DNA from: Trichodelitschia bisporula | Taxonomy: Eukaryota > Ascomycota > Dothideomycetes > Phaeotrichales > Phaeotrichaceae | Assembly (NCBI GenBank): GCA_010356995.1 | Contig: ML996695.1 | Location: forward strand, 195,061 to 259,060 | Length of the DNA: 64,000 nucleotides | Direction: 5' to 3' | Shown here: positions 11,753 to 21,096 of the stretch, piece by piece | Numbering within the stretch: the stretch's first letter is position 1 | Layout of the letters: each line of letters begins with the position of its first letter | Notes under the pieces: model-generated | The model's input: the letters and a program-made list of their open reading frames with translations, nothing else | The model's database searches: none | What the model was told of the DNA's origin: nothing | Program-made: the position numbers and the translations under genes

Positions 11753-13316
11753 ATGGTGTCCCCACCCCTCCGCCTCGCGGTCGTCAGCCTCGCAGCCCTC
11801 GCCGCCGCCCACGCTGACCACGCGCACGACCAAGAGGTCCTCGAAGGCCCCCTCCCGTCGCTGTGGTACAACACGCTGCCCGGCGACGGCGGCACGCAGG
11901 TCCGTCGCACATCCCTCTGATCAACACCAAGCTAACCCCGCAGGCCGACTCCGTCTTCTCCGGTATCTCGACCTTCGGGCGGATCCAGTACTCGCCGTGC
12001 CTGTCCACCGACTCCGTCAAGTACGACATCGCCTTCATCGGTTCGTCGGCCCGCGTGGGCTCATGCGGGGATTAATGACCTTTGTAGGTGCGCCGTTTGA
12101 CACGGGCACTTCGTACCGCCCCGGCGCGCGCTTCGGGCCCAGTGGCATCAGGCAAGGTTCTCGCCGCCTCAATCTCTAGTATGTAATATCCCTGCTTACA
12201 CGCGCTGTGGCCAAGGCTCACGGCGGGTCGGATTTAGTGGTATGGCACATCCCTATGACGCATCATGCCGTCCGATGAGAACTAAACAGCGTAGGCGGCT
12301 ACAACGTCCCGCTGGCGGCGAACCCGTTCAACAGCTGGGCGAAGGTGATTGACTGCGGCGACATCCCGGTCACTTCGTGAGTTCCCCCCCTAGCATTTCT
12401 CGTTGGAGAGTGGAATTGACAAGATAGCTACGACAACGCCTACGCACTGCAACAGATCGAAGAAGGCCACAACAGCATCCTCTCCCGCGCGCCCAAAACC
12501 AACGCCTCCAAACTAGGCCCCTCAAAGAAGGGCAAGACGCTCCCGCGCGTCATAACCCTCGGCGGCGATCACACGATCACGCTGCCACTGCTGCGCAGCG
12601 TGGTGCGCGAGTACGGGCCCGTCAGCGTGATTCACTTCGACAGCCATCTGTGCGTGCCCTCCCCCTTTCCCCTCCCCTAAGTACCACACCACTGACCCCC
12701 TTCCCCCCAGCGACACCTGGCGCCCGAAAGTCTTCGGCGGCGCACCCTCCACGCAAGCCAGCATCAACCACGGGACCTACTTCTTCCACGCTGCGGAAGA
12801 AGGCCTGCTGGCCAATGACACGAACATCCATGCTGGGATCCGGACTACGCTGTCTGGGCCGAGCGATTATGAGAATGATGGGTACTGCGGATTTGAAATT
12901 GTTGAGGCGAGGGAGATAGATACTATTGGTACGGAGGGGATTATTAAGAAGATACGGGATAGGGTTGGGACGACGAAGCCTGTGTATCTGAGCATTGATA
13001 TCGATACGCTTGATCCTGCGTGTAAGTTGGTTGAGTTGGGGGGGGGGGGGGGGAAGCTCGCTAACGCTCGCTAGTTGCACCTGCGACGGGCACGCCTGAG
13101 ACGGGGGGGTGGTCGACGCGCGAGTTGAGGACTATTATTAGGGGCCTCGAGGGGATTAACTTTATTGCGGCCGATATTGTCGAGGTGGCGCCGGCGTATG
13201 ATACTAATGCTGAGTTGACGACGATGGCGGCGGCGGATGTGCTGTATGAGGTTATGACGCTGATGGTTAAGAAGGGGCCGCTGAGTTTGAGTGAGGGGGA
13301 GAAGGTTGAGTTGTAG
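11753..13316 (+). CDS. agmatinase/ureohydrolase with signal peptide
   Basis: Exons 11753-11899, 11944-12040, 12088-12178, then 12295 (or 12290)-12376, 12428-12649, 12711-13021 and 13075-13316 encode about 397 residues. The ureohydrolase family binds two Mn ions and hydrolyses guanidino compounds; this lineage is annotated as agmatinase (agmatine to putrescine and urea). The metal-site motifs are intact: [17 protein letters not shown] and SIDIDTLDP. An N-terminal hydrophobic stretch, [16 protein letters not shown], suggests entry to the secretory pathway. The third intron region is odd: a simple 111-bp intron gives LNLYVGGYN, whereas two introns around a 2-nt exon (12238-12239) give LNLYGGYN. 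The last intron contains a run of 16 G. Enzyme family is firm; true substrate is inferred. Confidence 0.88.
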
Positions 13317-13744
13317 GGTGGTGGTTGGGGATGCTGTTAGCGGTTGGGGATGTTATTGGAGGATGGGGTAAGACTGTAGAGACGCCTGTGAGCATGGTGG
13401 TGCTGGGAAGTCAATATGATATGACGTATCAATGAATGGAGGTGATCCTTCCCTCTGCTAAGTGATGCCCCTTTTGGCAACGTTGGGTCTTCTCTTCGCT
13501 TACAGCCCAACTCCAACCCACTTATGATAGCCAACTCTTATATTCTCTATTGCTCTGTATGCCCAATACACGCTTTCATATCAGCCGCTCACAGCGATCG
13601 GATATACCCAAGCCAAACGCCAGAAGCATCACGATTACCTCTATGTCCATGTACACAAACACACAAACACCCACACACCCACACACGCAGACACCTACAA
13701 AGTAAACCCAACCCTAATCCCACCTATACAAACTCTATCTCCTC
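13317..13744. other. convergent intergenic region with CA-rich repeat
   Basis: No gene seen. It separates the 3' ends of the agmatinase gene and the minus-strand membrane-protein gene. A CA-rich microsatellite (ACACAAACACACAAACACCC-like) lies at about 13650-13690. Confidence 0.45.
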
Positions 13745-15571
13745 CTACTCCTCCTTCCTATCCCACCACCGTCCCCACCCCCTCCTCCTCCCCTCCCCCC
13801 CAACAAACCCCCCCTCCTCCCCCTCCCAAACCCTCCTCTCCATCTTCCTGCGTGCCCCAAACGCCCTCGCAAACATCCAAGCCTCCGCATCCCCCCCATT
13901 CCACGCCTCAACCGCCGCCCTCACCCGCGCCACCGCAGGCACCTTACTCTTAACCGCCACCCGTGCCCTAACCAATCTCTCCTCCATCCCCGCCTCAACC
14001 CTAACGCCCTGCTCCTCCTTCTTCGGCCTCCTCTCCGGCCCAGGGACGGGCGTCTCACTCTCCCCGCGCCCCGTCGCATTCGCCGGGATCTGGAAGCCAA
14101 ACACCCAGTCTAGGTCCTCATGCAACTCCGTCTCAGCCGTAAGCCAGAGCGTAGCCCGCCGCGCATACGCCCCCGCGACCATCTCTTTGAACAGCACGAG
14201 CCGACTCGAGGCGCTGGGCCCCGTCCCAAGTACCTCGCCTGTAATCGCCGCGAGCCACGCATTCCGCTTCCCCATCCCCAGCCGCCGGATGAAGCGCACA
14301 TCAAGCATGTCCCGCCCGGAAGTGAGTGCCGTGGTGGTATACGGGTGCGGCACCGGTGCAATGGTGAATACCCCGGTTTTGTTGCGGAAGGCCGGCGGGG
14401 TGGCGATGACCAGCGGATGGCTCGCCAGACACGCCGGACACCCCGGGCGGTTGGGCGGACACGACGTCGGGATCGGGCTCGGGGGACACGCGGTCAGATT
14501 ATGCGCGATTTCAAGCGCCGGGACAGCGAGCACGCCCAGGTGTTTCGCGAGCGGCGTGGGGATGCTAATACCGCCCGGAAACGCAGCTTGCCACGCGCCG
14601 TGCAGATGCGCGTTTATCAGCGCGCTGAGCTGCGCATACCCATGCGCCTTGCGCGCGGCGTCGGCGGCGAACAGCGCATCGGCGACGGGGGCGTACAGTT
14701 TGGACACAGTCTTCGCGTCGTAGTACGCCACCGCGCCAGGCCGCGCATCAATCGCGAAGAGCTCTTTAAACGCGGGGTCCGCGAGGTTGAGCGCCGCCTT
14801 GAGCGCCTCGGGCTTAGCCGCCGCCTGCTCGATCGCGGCCCCCAGCGCCGCATCCACAGCCTTGGAGTCTCCAACATATATCCCGCCGCCCAAGCCCTCA
14901 TACCGCGTGAGACGCGGGTATGTCCCCCTGCGCCAGAACTCGAGGAGGGCATCAGTGGGGGGGCCCATGGGAAACACGCGCCAGTCGGCCAATATCCCCG
15001 CGCCCATCGCGCCCCACGCCGCCCAGCGGTGCAGTTCTTCCTCCATGTTATCCTCGAGCCGCAGGGCTGTGATTTTGTGCACGAGCGCGTGTGTGCCTGC
15101 CTCCGCGCGCCCAAGGACGATGGGTCGGAAACCGGATGCCCACCACGCGCGGCGCCATTGCAGGATGAGCTTTGCCTCCGCCTTGCGCACCGCGGGCTCG
15201 TCGCGCGGATTTGGCGTGTAGAACGTGTACACCGGCGCTCGGGGCGGCAGGGGCGGGAGCACGGCGCGGTTTTCATCCAGGGTGAGGCTGGAGGAGAACG
15301 GGTTGCGCCAGCGCCAGTCCGCGTGCCAGCGCGCGTCGCCAGCGGAAGAATTTGCTTGGGGAGGGGGGCGGTGGATGGGGGCGCGCCAGGGGGTGAGGGC
15401 GAGGGGGGCGGTGGGGAGATGGGAGGTTACGGAGGTGAGGGCGGGGGTGGTGCGGAGGCGGGTTGTGGATAGGAGGAGGAGGGCGGCGAGGAGGGTGAAG
15501 AGGAGTATGAAGCGCCGCGGGAGGATGTAGATGTTGAAGGGGCGACCGAAGAGGGTGCGTTGGATAGGCAT
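13745..15571 (-). CDS. type II membrane protein of unknown function, probably Golgi
   Basis: A single uninterrupted frame of 608 residues from an ATG at 15571. I do not recognise a named family. Visible features are a short basic N-terminus, one transmembrane segment at about residues 20-38 (RRFILLFTLLAALLLLSTT), and a long C-terminal part that would be lumenal. The lumenal part has a VYTFYTPNPRDEPAV stretch followed by a block reading FRPIVLGRAEAG, which resembles the opening of nucleotide-sugar-dependent fungal glycosyltransferases in layout only. A Cys-rich loop (TACPPSPIPTSCPPNRPGCPAC) follows a candidate N-glycosylation site NLT. The C-terminus is basic and acidic low-complexity. A 450-residue frame on the opposite strand is a high-GC shadow. 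Confidence 0.65.
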   Translation of the reverse strand: MPIQRTLFGRPFNIYILPRRFILLFTLLAALLLLSTTRLRTTPALTSVTSHLPTAPLALTPWRAPIHRPPPQANSSAGDARWHADWRWRNPFSSSLTLDENRAVLPPLPPRAPVYTFYTPNPRDEPAVRKAEAKLILQWRRAWWASGFRPIVLGRAEAGTHALVHKITALRLEDNMEEELHRWAAWGAMGAGILADWRVFPMGPPTDALLEFWRRGTYPRLTRYEGLGGGIYVGDSKAVDAALGAAIEQAAAKPEALKAALNLADPAFKELFAIDARPGAVAYYDAKTVSKLYAPVADALFAADAARKAHGYAQLSALINAHLHGAWQAAFPGGISIPTPLAKHLGVLAVPALEIAHNLTACPPSPIPTSCPPNRPGCPACLASHPLVIATPPAFRNKTGVFTIAPVPHPYTTTALTSGRDMLDVRFIRRLGMGKRNAWLAAITGEVLGTGPSASSRLVLFKEMVAGAYARRATLWLTAETELHEDLDWVFGFQIPANATGRGESETPVPGPERRPKKEEQGVRVEAGMEERLVRARVAVKSKVPAVARVRAAVEAWNGGDAEAWMFARAFGARRKMERRVWEGEEGGFVGGEGRRRGWGRWWDRKEE

Positions 15572-15980
15572 GGTGCGATGGGGGGCCCGGGGTTATTGCA
15601 TTGTTTTCGTGTGGTGTTGGATGGCGGAGGTTGAGGTTGGGTTGATGCTGGAGTGTGGCGGAAAGGGGCGCGGGAGATTGATTGTGCGGGCGGATGGCCA
15701 GTGCGGGCGGGGTGAGGCTGGGCGGGGAGTGTGCCGGTGGGAAACTGATTGTCGAGTTCGAAACTTGGCGATGAACGGGTAATTGTGCTTGTCACGATGC
15801 GGTGGTGAAGCTATTCAGAGATTTATTGCCTGTTCCGGCGACGCTTGATGCTCAAGGGGCGTCAAAATCACCAGCCAATCAGGCCGCGTCATTTTCTCTA
15901 CCATGAGAGGAGAGATTCGCACGATATCCATCCCAATGCTATTACCACTGCCAAATACCCTCTAGATTCCCGGACATCGC
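15572..15980. other. intergenic region between two minus-strand genes
   Basis: Roughly 400 bp that should contain the promoter of the membrane-protein gene and the 3' flank of RRG9. No further feature is evident. Confidence 0.4.
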
Positions 15981-16817
15981 TCATTGAATCCTATCCGCAA
16001 AGGCCGTTGACTGCACAACCCTAACCGTCGCCTTTGCAACCACCGGCTCCCTCTCCCTCAGCGGCACCCACTCGGGCTCCGGCTTCCTCTTCTTCCGTGG
16101 CGGCCCCCTCTTCCCAATCCCCATATCGCGCCACTTCTGCGGCGGCTTGAGTCCCTCCTTCGCCTTCTCCGTCCATATCTTAGCACCCCGCTTCTCCCAC
16201 CGTATCCGCCTTTCCTCGGCCTCCTCCTCGCTGGGCTGCCACTTGCTCCGCAGAATGCGGCGAATAACTTCGGGCGACACTTCGAACTGCTCCGCAAGCA
16301 CGGCCGTCGTGAATGTAGTCGGGTTGGCAGCGTGCATGGCGCGAATGCCGTCCATTGCATCGGGCGAGAGCCGTTTGCGCGGGTTCCAGCCTTCGTCGCC
16401 GAATTTGCGCTTCAGCGCTTCTTTTTGGACTTGCCAGAGCTCTCGGTCTTTATTTGAGAGCGGTTTGTGATCATCTTCTGCGCTGGTTTTGGGGTTTGCT
16501 CTTCCGGAGCGTGGCTCGTCTCTTCGTTTGGTGCGAGGGGGGGTTTTGTCTGAGGGAGGGTCGGCTACGGCGGCCGGGTCTTTGTCTTTGCGGTGTCGTC
16601 GCTTCTTTTTCGGCTTCTCTGCCGAGGGTTCTGAGGGAGGTTCGGCGGGTGCATTCTCGACTGTGGGGGAATCGGGGTAGAAGCGGCGCGCGCAGATGTG
16701 GAAAGCGACTCGCGGAGCAAGGCGTGGAAGTTGGTGAAGTGGATGGCGCGCGGCACGCGGCGCAGCGCTGCTAACAAAGGCGAAAAGAGAGGAAACGAGG
16801 GGCGGTCGACATATCAT
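15981..16817 (-). CDS. RRG9: RRG9-like mitochondrial protein (neugrin domain)
   Basis: Single exon, 278 residues, ATG at 16817. Rrg9/neugrin proteins act in mitochondria and are needed for respiratory growth, probably through mitochondrial genome or ribosomal RNA maintenance. The N-terminus is rich in Arg, Ala and Ser and lacks acidic residues (HPLHQLPRLAPRVAFHICAR), as expected of a mitochondrial targeting peptide. A Lys/Pro-rich linker follows, then the diagnostic block at about residues 140-225: WNPRKRLSPDAMDGIRAMH, FTTAVLAEQFEVSPEVIRRI, LRSKWQPSEEEAEER and GLKPPQKWRDMG. The C-terminal end is basic. It is divergent from the DUF2236 gene on the + strand. Confidence 0.86.
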   Translation of the reverse strand: MICRPPLVSSLFAFVSSAAPRAARHPLHQLPRLAPRVAFHICARRFYPDSPTVENAPAEPPSEPSAEKPKKKRRHRKDKDPAAVADPPSDKTPPRTKRRDEPRSGRANPKTSAEDDHKPLSNKDRELWQVQKEALKRKFGDEGWNPRKRLSPDAMDGIRAMHAANPTTFTTAVLAEQFEVSPEVIRRILRSKWQPSEEEAEERRIRWEKRGAKIWTEKAKEGLKPPQKWRDMGIGKRGPPRKKRKPEPEWVPLREREPVVAKATVRVVQSTAFADRIQ

Positions 16818-17263
16818 GGCGGCGAAGAGGGAATTGGGAATAATGGCGATAGTGATGGTGCTGGTGGATCAAGCAAAACCGGCGCGGATCGAGATTTGCC
16901 GGCGCCAAAAAAGATGGCGCACGGCTGGTGGGTCCCGGACAAGCTTAAACTGACGTCAAGGCGGCGGGCCGGGTCATCCATCAACATTCCGCGGTAGGAT
17001 ATCATCATGGCGAGTCTACTCCCTCTCGTCGTATCTTCTGCTCTTCTCTTTTGCCGTCATCGTGTTACCGGTCTGCTTCTACATACATGCCTCGGCCGTG
17101 AGCATCGCGCTTGTGCCTTCGCTTGCCCCTGTCCGGCGTAATCTACCCCTTTGCTTCACATGCCGCATATAAGTATCTCGGAAACCGCACTACTGGACTT
17201 AGTCTTGTTCTCCGCATTTCTGTCTTCTTTTGTGCTATTCATCGTCTGCAGCGATCTGACACC
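16818..17263. promoter_or_regulatory. divergent promoter RRG9 / mpaB-like gene with TATA box
   Basis: This 446-bp region lies between two divergent ATGs. A TATA-like CATATAAG at 17166-17173 sits about 95 bp before the + strand ATG, a suitable distance for the mpaB-like gene. No counterpart is seen for RRG9. Confidence 0.45.
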
Positions 17264-18708
17264 ATGGCGTTCTACAACCCGTTCTACAAGCGCACGTCGC
17301 GCACCCGTACGTACGTTTCGCCTCTATCAAACTCACGATATCAACCACTAACTCCTCCAGCGCATGGGACTACACCTTCGAACTAACCGACGACCACCTA
17401 ACCCCGGAAACCATGTCCCCCCTCAAGTACTCCTACGACACTCTCGGCGAAGCCGCCTACATCCGCCTAACCGAACTCGCCGCCGCCGCCAAAACCACGG
17501 CCGCCAAAACCGCCTCCCCCCCCACCCCAACCGACCTCTACACCCTCCTCGAAGCCCACCACACCAGCGACCCCATCCTCTCCGCCCTATGGGACCAAGC
17601 CAGCACCGTCCCCGCCTGGGTCGACTGGGACCAGCTAGCGCGCGGCCAACCCCTGCTCTACCGCTACGGCGGTGCCATCCTTACCGGCCTCGCCTACAAC
17701 AGCCTCCTCGGCGGCCTGGGGGCGGAGCGCATCGTCGAGACGCTCGCCCGGACGGGCGGATTCAGTCAGCGCGTAGTCCGACGGCGCCTATATGAGACGA
17801 CGCAACACATCCTGCAGGTGACGCGGAGTCTAGAGGGTATAAAGCCAGGCGGCGAGGGGTGGGTGGCCACGCTGCGCGTGCGGCTCCTGCACGCGGCGGT
17901 GCGGGCGCGCATCCGGGCGCTGGCGAAGGCACGGCAGGGGTACTACGACGAGGAGGTGAATGGCGTCCCCATCAACGACCTGGACAGCCTGGCTACGATT
18001 GCGAGCTTCTCGGCGACGCTGATTTGGGTCGCTTTGCCTAGGCAGGGGATTTTTATACGCAGACAGGAGGCGGAGGATTATGTCGCTTTGTGGAGATGGA
18101 TTGCGTGGGTTATTGGGTGTCCGGATACGAGGCATTTTGCCACCCCGGAGGGGGCGAGGATGTTTCTGGAGAGTATGTTGTTGTATGAGGTGCACCCATC
18201 GCCGACGTCGCGCGTGCTGGCGGATAATTTGCTGAATAGTTTGGCGGGGGCGCCGCCGGCGCATGTTAGTCGCGGGATGCTGGTTGCGAGTGCGCGGTGG
18301 TTGAATGGTGGGGATTTGTGCGATGCGTTGGGGCTGGAGAAGGCGAGTCTGTACTACAAGGCGCTGATGGCGGGGCAGTGTGTTTTTTACGTGGTTATGA
18401 GTTATCCGACGTGGGTTGTGCCGGGGCTGGATGAGCGGAAGTGTAGGTGGATGAGGGATGTGTTTTGGAATATGATTGTGGTGAGTAAGAGTGGGCTTGG
18501 GGGCCGGGTTACGGGTTTTGAGTTCAAGTATGTGCCGGAGGAGGACACGGTGGAGAGGCAGGGGAGGGAGGTGAAGGAGAAGGAGACTACGGAGTTGGAG
18601 TTGAGGAATTTGAAGTGGTTGGGCGTTGGGGTGGTTGTTTTGGTGTTGATAGGTTGGGTGTGGTATCGCATGTTCGTTAAGGCTATGGAAATGGTGGGGT
18701 TGTGGTAG
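17264..18708 (+). CDS. DUF2236 / mpaB-like oxygenase with C-terminal membrane anchor
   Basis: Exons 17264-17310 and 17361-18708 encode 464 residues. The 50-bp intron is placed because splicing joins MAFYNPFYKRTSRTRT to AWDYTFELTDDHLTPETM and keeps the frame. DUF2236 members include the ER-bound oxygenase MpaB, which cleaves a prenyl side chain in mycophenolic acid synthesis, and bacterial rubber oxygenases; they bind haem. Here the core spans about residues 60-390, with WDQASTVPAWVDWDQLARG, YRYGGAILTGLAYNSLLGG, TRSLEGIKPGGEGWVATLRV (the conserved region around the first helix bundle) and RIRALAKARQGYY. A single hydrophobic helix, WLGVGVVVLVLIGWVWYRM, close to the end suggests a tail-anchored membrane protein. 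There are no biosynthetic genes next to it, so its substrate is unknown. Confidence 0.8.
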
Positions 18709-20395
18709 TCTGCTTTGCTTCCATATGACATTGCTGGCGCTTGAACCAGTATCACGATGCTTCCCGATGCGGAAATATGTTTTTCATCACGATCTCGCTG
18801 CCTGATGGCCTCGCGACAGCAGCCCATAAGTCATGAACTTCGCGGCAAACTATACAACTCGCAGAGAACTATATGATTGGCGACTACATCCCAGGTTCGC
18901 GACTCAATAGATGAAGCCCCACAACCGTTTCGCAGATATTAATCGCCTCCGAAGATGGATGAAGGGGCTGGCCAAAGCTCCCCTCTCACACCACAAACTC
19001 AACTCCAACCTCATCTCATCGCGAGAAGCGGCTTGCAGAAAATCTACACCATGCAGGTCGATACCAGCCTCGCGCATCTAGTTCCAAGTCTCCGAATGCG
19101 TGATATTTGCCGTTATCACCAACTTCCAGCGTAGAATACTCCCAGCCACTTGGTCCCTCTGTCACTGACTCTCTCCCAGAATACTTCCACCCACTTAGCT
19201 CCCTCCCTCGCCATCATTGCTTCATTCAACGATCCCCTCATCCCACGCCCCACTTCAAGAAGCTCTAGAATCCCCATTCTGGAAGTCGGCCTGACTCGCC
19301 CTCCCCCGCTCTCAAAAATCCCATTTCCCACCCCACCTATCACCGCCCATCCCTCCCTCCGAATATCCACGCCTTAAAGGGCATCAACGACACTGGTCCA
19401 GTCCTCAGCCGCACAACGCAGACGCCCGATCCATGCCCGCATCACCACCACCGCCTGCAATGCAAGGCACATCCACAGGCATCCCCGCCGTCGCCGACGC
19501 CACTCCTAACCACCACCACCGCATCATCACGACGCCGGCGATCCCCAAGCACCTCGGCTCCTCCTCCCCTCCCCGCGCCACCCGCAGGAACCCGCGCCCG
19601 TATCACCGCCTTCCTTCTAGAAGACGCAGAGGCTGAGCAGTGACGCGCAGATAAGACATACATGGCGCAACGCACGGTGGCGCATGTGACGGCATCGCCG
19701 ACCGGCCAAACACCTCATCGGGGCCCTCGCTGCGCATCGGGACCTGAGCTTCGCATGAATTGCGCGTGAGCTACGGCGCCCGATGCGCGATGCCCGCGGG
19801 GGCCGGCTGAAGTTGCACTCGCAGTAGCAGCGCAGGATCGGTGGCTTGCGAAGGGCCGTGGATGCGGAGATGCGATGTGTACCTGGCGCGCAAGCGTAGT
19901 CCGTAGATTCGAGACGAAGTGAAATGACGCTGTGCTTCCACGCCGTGCCCTCAAGAGTGTGCTACCTCGTCCAACTGCCCCATCCACTCCATACCCAAAA
20001 ATAGCCCACCCACCCGCCCGCCCACATGGCCATCACCGCAAACCCGTCTTCCCTCCCACGTTCTACAGCAGATAGTTCTAGTTCTAGCAGACAAACAAGG
20101 CAGCTGTACCCCCCCATCCTCACTCCGCACCTCCCGCTTCCCCTTTCCATCTACCAGTAGCCATACCCCGCATGGGCATGACACGCGCGCGCGCCACTCC
20201 CATCACTACCCCTCCCCTCCGCGCCACCCCAACGGCCTCCCTCCAAGCCCAACACCACCCTACCCCAATCGCCCCCACCGCGGCCCCCGGGGCACGAACC
20301 AGGACCGGCCCGGAAAACGAGGTACGTGTGTGGCCGCCGAGTGGACGCCTGTCTCGGCAGGGGTCAATGCTCAAGGCAGGTCGGCACGGGCACGG

Positions 20396-20456
20396 GCTCG
20401 GCCCCCCCTGCTCTCCGCCCCCAGCCCGGCCGGGGGCGGAGGGCAGGGGCCCGAGC
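20396..20456. repeat. GC-rich inverted repeat, potential hairpin
   Basis: Two arms of about 26 bases pair almost perfectly around an 8-base centre. The left arm GCTCGGCCCCCCCTGCTCTC continues to CGCCCCC, and the right arm is its reverse complement with two or three differences. The arms may extend outward with weaker pairing. RNA from either strand would fold into a stable stem. Confidence 0.7.
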
Positions 20457-20656
20457 TGGGGTGCCGTGCGGGGTAAACCCGGCTGCTTTTGCGAGGCATG
20501 TGAGTGTTCACCGGTTGGGCGGGGGTGGCTCTGTAGGTTAGGTGAGGCGGTGCGCTCGGCGAGGATTTTGGAGATTTTGAGGGATGCGCGGGGGTGGGAT
20601 CGGTGGGGAATATGCGGAGGAGTGGGAATATTGAGATTTGGTTTACGGGGCGGTGC

Positions 20657-20796
20657 TGCGGTGATATGCGAGGGGATCAGGAAGGGAGTGTTGGACGCTA
20701 ATAGTACATTGGACTTCATTTCACGGTGCGGTGTAGTACTGCGGTGATATGCGATGGGATTCGGGAAGGAATGGGTTAGACACTACTAATAATACA
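20657..20796. repeat. imperfect direct repeat, two copies
   Basis: Copy one at 20657-20707 and copy two at 20740-20796 share TGCGGTGATATGCGA followed by GGGAT, GGAAGG and a TTnGACnCTAATA-like end. They are separated by about 32 bp. The copies have diverged by several substitutions and small indels. Confidence 0.6.
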
Positions 20797-21096
20797 GATG
20801 GAATCTATGTACCAGAAGAAACGAGGCAACGCCGGCGAGAGGGAAAGTATGTACCCGAAACGAAAGCATAGCGAAAAGGGGAATCGTGCAGATCGCGTAA
20901 AGGAAGATCGCGCGCAGAGAACATATCCAAGCGAAGCAGTGTACGCGGAAAAGAAAGATCCCAGAAATCTCAGACAGCCACTTTCCCGTGTCCCATATCC
21001 CGTCCTGTATACCGTGATTTGCAGATCATAGCGCATAACCCCAGAAATCATATCCGATCGCTCATATCCATCTCGCGAGAGAAAACGACAGTGGTA

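Larger units (their letters stand above)
18709..21096. other. 2.4-kb convergent intergenic region
   Basis: This region lies between the 3' ends of two convergent genes. Between about 19400 and 20700 it is very GC-rich and carries overlapping frames of 190-200 residues on both strands, none with a motif or splice pattern. It holds a long inverted repeat (20396-20456) and an imperfect direct repeat (20657-20796). A small uncharacterised gene cannot be excluded. Confidence 0.4.

Noticed and set aside
14120-15472. 450-codon + strand frame opposite the type II membrane protein gene
   Set aside because: It is antisense to a frame with a transmembrane anchor and protein-like composition, is rich in Arg/Gly and has no motif. 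It is a high-GC shadow.
20120-20747. Two overlapping frames of 191 and 199 codons on opposite strands
   Set aside because: Both arise from a very GC-rich stretch with few stop codons, show no motif and no splice signals, and include the hairpin. Neither is more convincing than the other.
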